In this document: one piece after another, positions 1 to 9,670 of the stretch
Layout: every line of letters starts with the position of its first letter
Numbering within the stretch: position 1 is the first letter of the stretch
NCBI GenBank assembly: GCA_024403515.1
Contig: JAKSRS010000005.1
Coordinates: 1-64,000, forward strand
Reading direction: 5' to 3'
Length of the DNA: 64,000 nucleotides
DNA from: Lachnospiraceae bacterium
GTDB taxonomy: Bacteria > Bacillota > Clostridia > Lachnospirales > Lachnospiraceae
Translations under genes and position numbers: made by a program
Notes under the pieces: model-generated
What the model saw: only the letters and a program-made list of their open reading frames with translations
Database searches by the model: none
What the model was told of the DNA's origin: nothing

Positions 1-225
1 CCATTTTACGGAAAAACCCTTATTATTCTTGCTTTTTTCCGTAATTTACCGCTGGCGACAGGTTTTCGGGAAGCTTGTTGGGTGCATTTTACGGAAAAAC
101 CCTTATTATTCTTGCTTTTTTCCGTAATTTACCGCTGGAGATGATGTTGCGGGAAGCTTGTTGGGTCCATTTTACGGAAAAACCCTTATTATTCTTGCTT
201 TTTTCCGTAATTTACCGCTGGCGAT
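1..225. repeat. Tandem array of three 83-bp hairpin repeats
   Basis: The same block starts at about 2, 85 and 168, an exact period of 83 bp. Each copy has a conserved 46-bp core in which TTACGGAAAAA pairs with TTTTTCCGTAA around a short loop. A linker follows that holds the constant string GGGAAGCTTGTTGGGT. About 12 bases just after the core differ between copies. The array may continue beyond the left edge. I see no coding frame that would explain it, and no T-run that would make it a standard terminator. Its function is unknown. Confidence 0.9.
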
Positions 226-270
226 CTCAGCACTCGTTTCCTATGCTGATTATAATTCTTATGCATATAC

Positions 271-299
271 AACAAAAAAAGATGCTTACGCATCTTTTC
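271..299 (-). terminator. Intrinsic terminator after tRNA-Glu
   Basis: AAAAGATGC and GCATCTTTT form a perfect 9-bp stem around a 4-base loop. Read on the minus strand it is followed by a run of seven T. It sits 17 bp beyond the 3' end of the tRNA, which is the expected place. Confidence 0.85.
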
Positions 300-315
300 C
301 ATTAATAACATATAG

Positions 316-387
316 CAGCTGATAGGGGAATCGAACCCCTGATTCCGCCGTGAGAGGGCGGCGTCTTAACCGCTTGACCAATCAGCC
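316..387 (-). tRNA. tRNA-Glu (anticodon CTC)
   Basis: Read on the minus strand the 72 bases fold as a cloverleaf. The 7-bp acceptor stem pairs GGCTGAT with ATCAGCT, with one G-T pair at the end. The D stem is GTC/GAC. The anticodon stem CCGCC/GGCGG carries the loop CTCTCAC, so the anticodon is CTC, which decodes GAG as glutamate. The T arm is AGGGG-TTCGATT-CCCCT. CCA is not encoded, so it must be added enzymatically. A promoter lies upstream and a terminator downstream, so the gene is transcribed alone. Confidence 0.93.
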
Positions 388-413
388 ATAATCGGTAAAT
401 ACCCGACTTGTGT

Positions 414-442
414 ATATTACACGATTACGTCACAAATTGCAA
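414..442 (-). promoter_or_regulatory. Promoter of tRNA-Glu
   Basis: On the minus strand TTGCAA, a 17-base spacer and TAATAT form a sigma-A type promoter. It ends 27 bp before the first base of the tRNA. Confidence 0.6.
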
Positions 443-491
443 TAGTTTTATTTCATCTTTCCATCAAATCACATTTCCGTCCGTCTGCCCA

Positions 492-533
492 TAAAAAATG
501 CATCCTCAAGGTTACTAAATCTTGAGGATGCAA
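492..533 (-). terminator. Intrinsic terminator after polC
   Basis: GCATCCTCAAG (500-510) pairs perfectly with CTTGAGGATGC (521-531). A run of six T follows on the minus strand. It lies about 105 bp beyond the polC stop codon and should end the long pyrH-polC transcript. Confidence 0.88.
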
Positions 534-638
534 CGTTATTAATTCAAATATTCGAAAAACATCAATCACTACATAATGCAGGACTTGAAACACTTCATAA
601 TAATATCCAAAAGCATCAGTCACCGCCTAAAGTCCGAC

Positions 639-3600
639 TTAAAGCATATCAAACAAGCTGATTTGGTCGGATTCGGGAAGACCGACAAGGATTCCCAAAC
701 GCTCGAGGTCGTCGGCGTTGGTCTGGGATGCTTTGGATCTTGCGCGGAAGTTGTCCTTGGATAAGAAGGGACCGTCCTTGGCTGCTTCCACGATTGCATC
801 TGCCGCTTTTTCACCAAGACCATCGACACTTGTAAATGATGGCATAATCTTTCCATCGATAACACTAAAGAGTCTGGACTGGGCCCTGAAAAGGTCGATT
901 GGCATAAACTCATAACCTCTTGCATACATTTCCTGGACAATTCTCATATCACGTATTGAGTCCTGATCCTTAGGTGTGGGATGTTCGAGTTTCTGAAGTT
1001 TTGAAAGTTCGTCTTCAAGTTTTTCCTTACCAAAGCACATTGTTTCGTAGTTGAATGCCTTGGCACGGATACTGAAGAAAGCTGCATAATATGCCAAAGG
1101 ATAATAAACCTTACAGTAGGCAATTCGCCACGCCATCATAACGTAAGCTGCCGCATGGGCTCTGGGGAACATGTACTTAATCTTCTGGCAGGATTCTATG
1201 TACCACTCGGGAACATCACATGCTCTCATGTCCTCTTTCCACTGAGGCCACTTATCACATTTTCCTGCCGCAACCTTTCCCTTACGAACCATTTCCATGA
1301 TTTTAAAGGACTCTTCGGATTCAACACCCTTGTTAATCAGGTATGTCATGATATCGTCTCGAGTACAGATTGCTGTTGAAATAGTTGCTATTCCATCACG
1401 AATAAGATCCTGCGCATTATTTAACCATACGTCGGTACCATGGCTAAGTCCTGCAATTCTTATAAGATCCGAAAAACAGGTTGGCTTAGCCTCAATAACC
1501 ATTCCCATTGAAAAGTCAGTACCAAATTCAGGTATACCGAGGCATCCAAGCTTACAACCTAGAATATCTGAGGGTTGAACGCCCAGGGCTTCAGTGTTTT
1601 CAAAAAGCGACATAACCTTTGGATCATCAAGAGGAATTGATAAAGGATCAATTCCCGTTAAGTCCTGAAGCATACGAATCATGGTAGGATCATCGTGTCC
1701 AAGAATATCGAGTTTTAAAAGGTTATGGTCGATTGAATGGTAATCGAAATGTGTTGTTATTGTATCAGTTTCGGTATCGTTTGCTGGGTGCTGCACGGGT
1801 GTAAATGAATTGATGTCCTCTCCCACAGGTAAAACGATAATACCACCGGGATGCTGACCTGTACTTCTACGTACACCAACGCATCCGCCTACGATTCTGT
1901 TGATTTCACAGTCACGTTTTCTCATACCCTTTTCTTCAAAGTACTTCTTAACGTAACCGTATGCTGTTTTATCGGCAAGTGAAGCGATTGTTCCGGCACG
2001 GAAGGTCTGACCTGCACCGAAAATAACTTCTGTGTATTTATGAGCCTTGGACTGATATTCACCCGAGAAGTTAAGGTCGATATCAGGTTCCTTATCTCCC
2101 TTAAATCCAAGGAATGTCTCAAACGGAATATCAAATCCGTCTTTCTTTAAGTTGGCACCGCAAACCGGGCAGGCCTTATCAGGCATATCCACTCCGGCTT
2201 TACCTCGATATTCTTTGACTTCGTCTGAATCAAAATCGTAGTAATGGCACTCACTGCAATAGTAGTGAGGAACCAAGGGGTTAACTTCAGTAATACCGGA
2301 CATTGTAGCAACGAAACTTGAACCTACTGAACCACGGGAACCTACCAGATATCCATCTTCTACCGATTTCCAAACGAGTTTCTGCGCGATAATGTACATA
2401 ACGGCAAATCCGTTTGTGATAATTGAGTTAAGTTCTCTCTCAAGTCGTTTTTCAACGATTTCAGGAAGGTCTGGGCCATATATTTCGTGGGCCTTGTCAT
2501 AGCAAATCTTTGTAAGCGTCTGATCCGAATTCTCAATAATAGGTGGACACTTATCAGGTCGAACCGGCGAAATCGATTCACAGCAGTCAGCGATCGCATT
2601 AGGATTCGTAACAACTATCTCAAGTGCCTTGTCTCTTCCAAGGTAGCCAAACTCTTCAAGCATCTCATCTGTTGTATGAAGGTACAAAGGTGCCTGATCA
2701 TCGGCATCAGCAAAGCCCTGTCCCTTCATGATGATTCGTCTGTAAATCTCATCCTCAGGATTCATGAAGTGAACGTCACAGGTAGCAACGACGGGCTTAT
2801 TGTACATTTCACCCAGTTTTACGATTTCTCTGTTTATATTTAAAATATCCTCTTCGGAATTGATATTAGCATGCTTTTCATCGCGAACCATGAACATGTT
2901 ATTACCGCGAGGCTGAACCTCTAAGTAGTCATAAAAATCAACAATTCGCGCAATTGTATCCTCGCCGCGTTCATCAAGAAGCGCTCTATAGAGTTCTCCC
3001 GCTTCGCAGGCCGAACCGATAATCAACCCTTCCCTGTGCTTAATAATCTCACTTTTAGGAATACGTGGCCTTTTATTAAAGTACTCAAGGTGCGACTTAC
3101 TTACCAGTGAATACATGTTAACGCGGCCTGTATTATTCTTGGCAAGAATAATAATGTGGTAGACAGGAAGCTTTTTAACCATATCCGGAGAAATCTTTGC
3201 AAAGTCAATCAGCTCATCTAATGTCTTTACTCCCTGGTCCATAAGCTTTTGTGAAAGCTTTAAAAAAATCTGAGCTGTACATTCAGCATCATCAACCGCC
3301 CTGTGATGGTTTTCAAGCGGTACCCCTAACTTACCGGCCACAGTTTCAAGCCTGTAGTTATTGAGTTCTTTAAGTATTGGTCGAGCCATACCGATTGTGT
3401 CAACCGAAGTAAACTCATAAGATATACCCATCGCAAGAGCGTTGGCCTTTATGAAAGATGTGTCAAAAGAAGCATTGTGGGCAACCAGAATCGAATCGGC
3501 TGCAAAGGTTAAAAACCTTGGCAAAATGCTTTCAATTGTAGGCGCATCCTCAACCATACGATCATCAATACCCGTAAGTTTGGTTATACGATAAGGAATC

Positions 3601-5345
3601 GCGCATTCAGGATTTACAAATTCTGAAAATCTTCCTATAATCTCTCCGCCCTTAACTTTAACGGCACCGATTTCAATTATTTTATTCTTAACAGGTGAAA
3701 AACCAGTTGTTTCTATATCGAATACGACATAAGTGTCATCGCTAATACTCTGGTTTTTGGAATTAGTTACAGTTTCAACAAGGTCATCTACAAGATAGCC
3801 TTCAACACCGTAGATAACTTTAAAGAAATCATCGGGCGTTGGATGTTCATCTCCCGCTTCAATCCTTTTCTTTTTCTCCTTATCCCATAAAGCATCCCAT
3901 GTGTGATGAGCATCTGTATATCCCTGCACAACACCGTGGTCAGTTATGGCAAGCGCCTTGTGGCCCCATGACTGGGCGCACTTTACAAGGTCTGAAGCAT
4001 CGGATACGCCATCCATATCACTCATCTTGGTGTGGCAGTGAAGTTCGACACGCTTCATAGGCGCAAGGTCCATTCTCTTTTTGCGCCAGTCAGTAGATTC
4101 CATAATTCCATTAGGTGAACCGATTGAAAGTTCATTGTCAAATGTATCGAGCTGAGGAATACCCTTAACCTTAATAAACTTCTTGGGTGCCAGACGCTTT
4201 AAATAATCGTCTGCCATCTCGGTTTTTACGAATATTTTCATTCGCATTGTATCTGTAAAGTCAGTTACATCGATAAAAAGAATACTCTTCTCATTACGGA
4301 TATCTCTTCTGTCGGTAGCTGTAATCATACCGCGAATAACGACACTTCCGATTTCACCAACGATGTCTTCAATAGGAATAATAGGTTCCTCTTCGTCGAT
4401 TTCCCTGCCATAAATAACCAGCGGATTATCGCTGGATTCATCACTATAGCGGGACGTTTTGAATTTTCTGTTAGGTGTAAAGCCTGACTTATTAAAGTCA
4501 CTTTTAGGCTTGAATTCCTTCTTTTCAGGCTTAGAGGCTGCCTGTTCTTTAGCCTTAGTTCCGTCCGATGAGTTTTCAGCAGTATTTGCAAAAGAACGCT
4601 CAGCCGCTGCGCCTTCTTTGGCTCCATCTGAAGAACCTACGCCGGCTGAAGCTGCATCGCCGGAAGAAGCTGTCATTTCACCTGCTAAAGCCTCGCCATT
4701 AGAAGCCGCCTTTAGAGCACCTTCTGAAGCGCCGTCAAATGAGCCATCTGCACCTGAAGCAGTCCTTACCTGGTTTGCAAGAGTCTGGTTAACAAGCTGC
4801 TGGATTCTGTACTCATCCCAGGCTTCCTTGTTGGACTCTTCTACCTCGTCATACTGCATGACAAACTCAGCGCGAAGTCCAAAACGTTCACAGCACACTT
4901 TGCTTAGGTACTGAAGGATTTCCCGCTCACGGTTATGATAGATTTCTCTATCAGGAATCATTATTTTAATTCTTTCCTTGGAAATTTCTTCGTATTTCAT
5001 CTTCTTGAAACAGTTTTCAAGGATCTTGGCATTTTCAGAAAGCTCATAAAACATGCTTTCCCAGTACTCATCAAGAAGATCTTTTACGGAATACTTATCA
5101 GAAAGATGGTATTGTTCAAGAATTCGGATTTCCACCTCGGTACCGGGGAATAGCTGTTTTCTAATCTCCCCGGACACCTGATATATATCCTTTTTAGAAA
5201 TTATGTGATTACTTTCAATATATACTTTAATAAGATCACGCCTTTTGGTTGTAACTACTCTGTTTACAGTGACGTCATCAAACATTTCTTTAAGCGAATC
5301 TTTTAATTTTAAAGCTTTAAATACTTCTAAAAATGGCTTTTCCAT
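639..5345 (-). CDS. polC: DNA polymerase III alpha subunit, PolC type
   Basis: This is the replicative DNA polymerase of low-GC Gram-positive bacteria, with built-in 3'-5' proofreading. At 1568 residues it is longer than the usual 1430-1450. Visible in order are an N-terminal domain (1-185), an Ala/Ser/Gly-rich insert (about 195-290), an OB domain (about 325-415), a PHP domain (HCHTKMSD near 436) and a DnaQ-like exonuclease (DIETTG near 543, HRAVDDAE near 681). The polymerase core follows, with a CxxC zinc-binding segment and PDIDLNFSG, which carries the catalytic aspartates. The start is supported by GGGGGAT seven bases upstream. It is the last gene of the ispG side of the cluster, 39 bp after ispG. 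The low-complexity insert is the only odd part, and it separates the N-terminal domain from the OB domain. Confidence 0.98.
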   Translation of the reverse strand: MEKPFLEVFKALKLKDSLKEMFDDVTVNRVVTTKRRDLIKVYIESNHIISKKDIYQVSGEIRKQLFPGTEVEIRILEQYHLSDKYSVKDLLDEYWESMFYELSENAKILENCFKKMKYEEISKERIKIMIPDREIYHNREREILQYLSKVCCERFGLRAEFVMQYDEVEESNKEAWDEYRIQQLVNQTLANQVRTASGADGSFDGASEGALKAASNGEALAGEMTASSGDAASAGVGSSDGAKEGAAAERSFANTAENSSDGTKAKEQAASKPEKKEFKPKSDFNKSGFTPNRKFKTSRYSDESSDNPLVIYGREIDEEEPIIPIEDIVGEIGSVVIRGMITATDRRDIRNEKSILFIDVTDFTDTMRMKIFVKTEMADDYLKRLAPKKFIKVKGIPQLDTFDNELSIGSPNGIMESTDWRKKRMDLAPMKRVELHCHTKMSDMDGVSDASDLVKCAQSWGHKALAITDHGVVQGYTDAHHTWDALWDKEKKKRIEAGDEHPTPDDFFKVIYGVEGYLVDDLVETVTNSKNQSISDDTYVVFDIETTGFSPVKNKIIEIGAVKVKGGEIIGRFSEFVNPECAIPYRITKLTGIDDRMVEDAPTIESILPRFLTFAADSILVAHNASFDTSFIKANALAMGISYEFTSVDTIGMARPILKELNNYRLETVAGKLGVPLENHHRAVDDAECTAQIFLKLSQKLMDQGVKTLDELIDFAKISPDMVKKLPVYHIIILAKNNTGRVNMYSLVSKSHLEYFNKRPRIPKSEIIKHREGLIIGSACEAGELYRALLDERGEDTIARIVDFYDYLEVQPRGNNMFMVRDEKHANINSEEDILNINREIVKLGEMYNKPVVATCDVHFMNPEDEIYRRIIMKGQGFADADDQAPLYLHTTDEMLEEFGYLGRDKALEIVVTNPNAIADCCESISPVRPDKCPPIIENSDQTLTKICYDKAHEIYGPDLPEIVEKRLERELNSIITNGFAVMYIIAQKLVWKSVEDGYLVGSRGSVGSSFVATMSGITEVNPLVPHYYCSECHYYDFDSDEVKEYRGKAGVDMPDKACPVCGANLKKDGFDIPFETFLGFKGDKEPDIDLNFSGEYQSKAHKYTEVIFGAGQTFRAGTIASLADKTAYGYVKKYFEEKGMRKRDCEINRIVGGCVGVRRSTGQHPGGIIVLPVGEDINSFTPVQHPANDTETDTITTHFDYHSIDHNLLKLDILGHDDPTMIRMLQDLTGIDPLSIPLDDPKVMSLFENTEALGVQPSDILGCKLGCLGIPEFGTDFSMGMVIEAKPTCFSDLIRIAGLSHGTDVWLNNAQDLIRDGIATISTAICTRDDIMTYLINKGVESEESFKIMEMVRKGKVAAGKCDKWPQWKEDMRACDVPEWYIESCQKIKYMFPRAHAAAYVMMAWRIAYCKVYYPLAYYAAFFSIRAKAFNYETMCFGKEKLEDELSKLQKLEHPTPKDQDSIRDMRIVQEMYARGYEFMPIDLFRAQSRLFSVIDGKIMPSFTSVDGLGEKAADAIVEAAKDGPFLSKDNFRARSKASQTNADDLERLGILVGLPESDQISLFDML

Positions 5346-5384
5346 ATATCCCCCATGGAAGTGCTTTCCTAAGGGAAAGACACT

Positions 5385-6440
5385 TTATGCCCAGTTATCA
5401 AGTTCTTCCTTAAGGGCCTTAAATAACTGGTCTTCAGGAACCTTGCGAACAATCTCACCCTTTTTAAAGATGAGTCCTTCTCCGTTTCCTCCGGCAATTC
5501 CCAAATCAGCTTCTTTGGCTTCTCCGGGGCCGTTTACTGCACATCCCATGACCGCTAACTTAATGTCGTAAGGATAATCACTAACAAGTTCCTCGGCCTT
5601 GTGTGCGAGTCCAATCAAATCTATCTTGGTACGTCCGCATGTGGGACATGAAATGACTTCGATTCCTTCATTTCTAAGTTCCAAAGTTCTAAGAACAATC
5701 TTGGCTGCCTTAATCTCTTCTACGGGATCAGCTGTAAGTGAAACTCTGATGGTGTCGCCAATTCCTTCTGAAAGAATCATACCAAGGCCAATTCCTGACT
5801 TTAAATTACCTGAAAAAACCGTTCCTGACTCCGTAATACCCACATGAAGAGGATAATTAGTCTTATCAGCAATAATCTTGTGAGCCTTGGCGCACATCAA
5901 AACATTTGTTGATTTTAAGCTTAATACCAAATTGTCGTATCCCATATCTTCAATACGCTTGGCATTGTTTAAAGCACTTTCAACTAAACCTTCGGCTGTA
6001 ACGTGACCATATTTTTCTATCAGTTCTTTTTCCAAAGAGCCTGAATTAACGCCTACTCGAATAGGAATATTTCTTTCAGATGCAGCCTTAATAACCTCGC
6101 GAAGTTTATCGTCGCTTCCGATGTTTCCGGGATTAATTCTTACCTTGTCGGCCCCGTTTTCGATAGCCGCAACCGCCATTTTGTAATCAAAGTGAATGTC
6201 AGCAACCAAGGGAATTGAAATTTCCTTTTTTATTTCCGCGATGGCCTTAGCAGCCTCAAGTGTAGGAACCGTACTTCTTATAATCTCGCATCCCGCTGCT
6301 TCAAGGCGGTGAATCTGCTCGATTGTCGCCTTAACATCTTCAGTATGTGTATTTGTCATTGACTGGATTAAGATAGGATTTCCGTGTCCAATCACCTTAT
6401 TTCCAATATGAATCTCTTTGGTATTGTCTCTATATGACAT
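5385..6440 (-). CDS. ispG: 4-hydroxy-3-methylbut-2-enyl diphosphate synthase (IspG)
   Basis: It catalyses the [4Fe-4S] reductive step of the MEP isoprenoid pathway, converting MEcPP to HMBPP. The TIM-barrel half has the family opening with IQSMTNT. The C-terminal half has CPTCGRT and MGCAVNGPGEA, which give the three cluster cysteines and the glutamate ligand. The open frame begins 21 codons further upstream, but ATG at 6438-6440 has GAGGAGA seven bases before it and matches the family start, so I chose that (351 residues). It lies between rseP and polC and shares a pathway with dxr three genes upstream. Confidence 0.96.
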   Translation of the reverse strand: MSYRDNTKEIHIGNKVIGHGNPILIQSMTNTHTEDVKATIEQIHRLEAAGCEIIRSTVPTLEAAKAIAEIKKEISIPLVADIHFDYKMAVAAIENGADKVRINPGNIGSDDKLREVIKAASERNIPIRVGVNSGSLEKELIEKYGHVTAEGLVESALNNAKRIEDMGYDNLVLSLKSTNVLMCAKAHKIIADKTNYPLHVGITESGTVFSGNLKSGIGLGMILSEGIGDTIRVSLTADPVEEIKAAKIVLRTLELRNEGIEVISCPTCGRTKIDLIGLAHKAEELVSDYPYDIKLAVMGCAVNGPGEAKEADLGIAGGNGEGLIFKKGEIVRKVPEDQLFKALKEELDNWA

Positions 6441-6513
6441 CTGATATCTCCTCGTCATAGAATTTATTAGTCTGCCGGTCCACACGGCAATTCTCATCGT
6501 CACTTTCTAAGTT

Positions 6514-7626
6514 TTATCTTCCCATCAGTCTCATGATATCGTTAAAGAAAATAAAAATAGTCAGTAAGAACAAAAGAATGATACCGATAAAATGCACGAT
6601 ACCTTCTTTTTCCGCAGGCACAGGCTTGCCTCTTACAACTTCAATGAGCATAAAGATGAGCTTTCCGCCATCGATTGCAGGAAGTGGCAAAAGGTTGATG
6701 ACGCCTAAGTTAACGCTGATTAACATCGCAAAATTCATCATAGTAAGAATGACGCTAAGTAAACCGTACTCCTTGGCAGCCACGTAATTGTCGCCAACTG
6801 CCTCGGCAATGCCCACAGGACCTGCCACGTTATCCATCGAAAGCTTGCCCCTAAAGAGGGTAAAAAGTGATTTTAATGTGTTATTGAAATTGAATCGAAT
6901 TTCATACCAGCTATATTTAAAGAGACTGAGACCTTTACATTTAATGTACTGGTTTCCACCTTCAATACCGATGAAATATCTGTTTTCAGTCTCGTCAAAA
7001 GAAGGCGTAACCACTGTTTCTAACTTCTTTCCATCATGAACATACTCGATTTTAAGGTCTTCGCCACTGTTAAGAATCGAAATAAGTGTAATATCACGCC
7101 AGATATGGATTCTCTCACCGTTAATTTTTGTGATTGTATCTCCTACACTAAGTCCGGATTCAGCCGCGGGCCGCCCCTGTGTAAGGCCGCTAATAATCGG
7201 TAAGTCCGAACCACAGAAAGAAACGATTACAAGAGCAAAAATCATTGCCAGAATAAAGTTAAAGAAGGGTCCTGCCAAAACTGTTGCAATTCTTGCCCAG
7301 ACACTTGCTTCTCTAAAGGACTTTTCGCCCTTAACATCAATGTCTGCAATTGATTCGTCTATAACTTCTTTATCGTCAGACTTTTTTAAAGCCTCGGGAT
7401 CAATTTCCATTCCGTCAAAAACGCAGGCGCCACCTAAGGGTAACGCTTTTAGACAGAACTTTGTTCCTTTTCTTGTGAAATGAAAAAGTGTAGGTCCCAT
7501 TCCCACGTCAAATTCTATTACTCGTATTCTGTTTCTTCTTGCCACAATAAAATGGCCGAACTCATGGCTTATGACTACCACGGAAATGATAATCAGAAAC
7601 CACAACAAAGTACCTATTGTATTCAT
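6514..7626 (-). CDS. rseP: Site-2 intramembrane zinc metalloprotease RseP/RasP
   Basis: This is a membrane-embedded protease that cuts substrates such as anti-sigma factors and remnant signal peptides inside the bilayer. HEFGH at residues 21-25 in the first membrane segment binds the catalytic zinc. A PDZ domain lies at about 140-215. NLLPLPAIDGG at 311-321 supplies the third zinc ligand. About four membrane segments are visible, and 370 residues is typical. AAAGGATA precedes the ATG. In Firmicutes this gene usually sits between dxr and a replication or translation gene, as here. A charged stretch (about 75-105) before the second membrane segment is longer than in E. coli RseP. Confidence 0.95.
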   Translation of the reverse strand: MNTIGTLLWFLIIISVVVISHEFGHFIVARRNRIRVIEFDVGMGPTLFHFTRKGTKFCLKALPLGGACVFDGMEIDPEALKKSDDKEVIDESIADIDVKGEKSFREASVWARIATVLAGPFFNFILAMIFALVIVSFCGSDLPIISGLTQGRPAAESGLSVGDTITKINGERIHIWRDITLISILNSGEDLKIEYVHDGKKLETVVTPSFDETENRYFIGIEGGNQYIKCKGLSLFKYSWYEIRFNFNNTLKSLFTLFRGKLSMDNVAGPVGIAEAVGDNYVAAKEYGLLSVILTMMNFAMLISVNLGVINLLPLPAIDGGKLIFMLIEVVRGKPVPAEKEGIVHFIGIILLFLLTIFIFFNDIMRLMGR

Positions 7627-7673
7627 TAAAAATATCCTTTAAATATATAAAATAGTTGCAAATAAGCGCCTGT

Positions 7674-8819
7674 CTAACCAAACTTCTTGCTTAAAAGATC
7701 ATATGTCATGCTCTCAGCTTCAAGAATCTGTTCAACTGAAGGATTTTCAACAACCTTAATTTCATTCATGGCGTATTCAATCATGTCGTAGATGTCTGTA
7801 AATGAGATTCTCTTACCAATGAAGGCTTTTACTGCCATTTCGTTGGCCGCATTAAATACAGTAGGCATTGAACCGCCTGTCTTGGTTGCATTATAAGCAA
7901 ATTTAAGTCCCTTAAATGTCTCAGTGTCGGGCTTAAAGAATTCAATCGATGCAAGTTTGAAGAAATCAATGCGGTTATCCTGCATAGGTCTTCTTTCAGG
8001 ATAGAAAAGTGCATACTGAATAGGAAGCTTCATATCCGGCACTCCAAGCTGGCCCATTACCGCGCCGTCAATAAATTCAACCGCTGAATGCAAAATACTC
8101 TGAGGCTGGATAAGAACCTGAATATCATCTTCAGATACTCCAAAAAGCCACTTAGCCTCAATCACTTCAAGGCCTTTATTTACAAGGGATGCTGAGTCGA
8201 TTGTAACTTTCTTTCCCATGCTCCAGTTAGGATGCTTTAATGCATCTTCTACTGTCATAGTTTTAAGTTCATCATATGTTTTATTTCTAAAAGGACCACC
8301 TGAAGCAGTCAGTAGAATCTTACTAATCTGCTTGCGGTTTTCACCATTAAGTGACTGAAAGATTGCGCTGTGCTCACTGTCAACAGGCAAAATGGAAACA
8401 CCCATCTTCTGGGCAAGTGGCATAATAATATGTCCTGCGCAGACAAGGGTTTCTTTATTAGCAAGGGCAATTGTCTTTTTGGCTTTAATAGCTTCAATTG
8501 TAGGTCTTATGCCAATCATTCCAACTAAAGCAGTGACAACAATGTCAGCTTCATCAAGCCTAACAATCTCTAGCAGGCCATCCATGCCTGAAAGAACATT
8601 TACATCTGTATCTTTTACTCTTTCTTTTAAATCTTTAGCCGCTTTTTCATCAAACATAACAGCTGCGATGGGCTTATACTTACGGATTTGCTTTTCCATA
8701 AGTTCAACATTTGTTCCCGCTGCTAGAGCTGTAACGTTTAAACCTTCCTGAGCGTCTACTATTTCAAGTGTCTGAGTTCCGATTGATCCTGTGGATCCTA
8801 AAATAACAAGATTTTTCAT
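7674..8819 (-). CDS. dxr: 1-deoxy-D-xylulose 5-phosphate reductoisomerase
   Basis: It rearranges and reduces DXP to MEP, the first committed step of the MEP pathway, using NADPH and a divalent metal. The N-terminus has the NADPH loop GSTGSIGTQTLE. The centre has the metal and substrate segments PVDSEHSAIFQ and SGGPF. The helical C-terminal domain has FNAANE. At 381 residues it is full length. AGGAGATT precedes the ATG, and cdsA ends 8 bp upstream, so they are co-transcribed. IspG of the same pathway is two genes downstream. Confidence 0.97.
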   Translation of the reverse strand: MKNLVILGSTGSIGTQTLEIVDAQEGLNVTALAAGTNVELMEKQIRKYKPIAAVMFDEKAAKDLKERVKDTDVNVLSGMDGLLEIVRLDEADIVVTALVGMIGIRPTIEAIKAKKTIALANKETLVCAGHIIMPLAQKMGVSILPVDSEHSAIFQSLNGENRKQISKILLTASGGPFRNKTYDELKTMTVEDALKHPNWSMGKKVTIDSASLVNKGLEVIEAKWLFGVSEDDIQVLIQPQSILHSAVEFIDGAVMGQLGVPDMKLPIQYALFYPERRPMQDNRIDFFKLASIEFFKPDTETFKGLKFAYNATKTGGSMPTVFNAANEMAVKAFIGKRISFTDIYDMIEYAMNEIKVVENPSVEQILEAESMTYDLLSKKFG

Positions 8820-8827
8820 ATAATCTC

Positions 8828-9670
8828 CTAATGGATGCTATTTAATAAAAGCACTGCCAAAAAGTAAGTTATTGGAGCTGTAAATATCATACTGTCAAAG
8901 CGGTCAAGCACACCACCATGTCCGGGGATGCAGTTACCGTAATCTTTAATGTCTTTATTTCTTTTGACTGCTGATGCTGCCAAATCTCCAACCTGCGCGA
9001 TAAAAGCGCCAACTGCGGCGATGATTGCGAGCATCCACTCAAGGTTAGGGATGTCAGTTACATGCACTCCCATGTAGAAGTGGCCGTAAAGCCATGCGAT
9101 TAAAGCGGCACCAATCACACCACCAAAAAGTCCCTCGTATGATTTCTTAGGGCTAAGTTTAGGGAAACACTTGTGGTTTCCGATAGTTTTACCTGTAAGC
9201 ATTCCGACGCAGTAAGCACATGTATCGTAGCCCCAGGAACTGATGAAAATCATCCATACAATATAGCTTCCGTTTGTAAGTTCTCTTGTAAGATAGACAA
9301 AAGAAAGCATTAAGGGTGCATAAAGATATGCGAATATGCCGCCCATGACCTCTTCAACCACGAACTTGGGGAAGAAAAGAACATATATTGTAAGAAAGAT
9401 AATAATTGAAAAAACTACTGCCATACAAAGAAGTGTAGTCTGGTTTGTAAAAGCAAGTAATGCGTAGTAAATAACTATCGCTATGTATCCAAATATTGAT
9501 AAAGCATCCAGATACTTCTTATCTCCCTTATGGAGTGCCTTCATCATCTCATGATAAGCAGTTACCGAAAGCAGCAAGCAAATTCCTGCTAAGGCATAAC
9601 CTCCAAAATAAATAAATGTAAAAGAAAGAATTAGAAGCACTGCTCCGCTGATTAGTCGTGTTAAAAACAT
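8828..9670 (-). CDS. cdsA: Phosphatidate cytidylyltransferase
   Basis: It makes CDP-diacylglycerol from phosphatidic acid and CTP, the branch point for bacterial phospholipids. The 280 residues are mostly membrane helices. The family signature in the last third is present: SPKKSYEG, then GDLAASAVKR, then KDYG and PGHGGVLDRFDS, with the conserved acidic residues. GGAGGAGG lies just before the ATG. The start ATG shares one base with the uppS stop codon, so translation of the two is coupled. UppS and CdsA both feed envelope lipid synthesis. Confidence 0.96.
   Translation of the reverse strand: MFLTRLISGAVLLILSFTFIYFGGYALAGICLLLSVTAYHEMMKALHKGDKKYLDALSIFGYIAIVIYYALLAFTNQTTLLCMAVVFSIIIFLTIYVLFFPKFVVEEVMGGIFAYLYAPLMLSFVYLTRELTNGSYIVWMIFISSWGYDTCAYCVGMLTGKTIGNHKCFPKLSPKKSYEGLFGGVIGAALIAWLYGHFYMGVHVTDIPNLEWMLAIIAAVGAFIAQVGDLAASAVKRNKDIKDYGNCIPGHGGVLDRFDSMIFTAPITYFLAVLLLNSIH

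Noticed and set aside
1-225. The tandem array as a CRISPR array
   Set aside because: The period is 83 bp, the variable part is only about 12 bases, the linker is mostly constant, and no cas gene is in the window.
75-305. A 76-residue plus-strand frame across the hairpin repeats
   Set aside because: It is a translation of the repeat, with the same peptide recurring at the repeat period, and has no ribosome site.
2360-2614. Minus-strand frames inside polC in other phases
   Set aside because: PolC is uninterrupted through the region, so these are out-of-phase shadows.
4459-4914. A 151-residue plus-strand open frame rich in Ala, Ser and Pro opposite polC
   Set aside because: It is the antisense of the low-complexity PolC insert, whose codon bias leaves the other strand open. 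No ribosome site precedes it.
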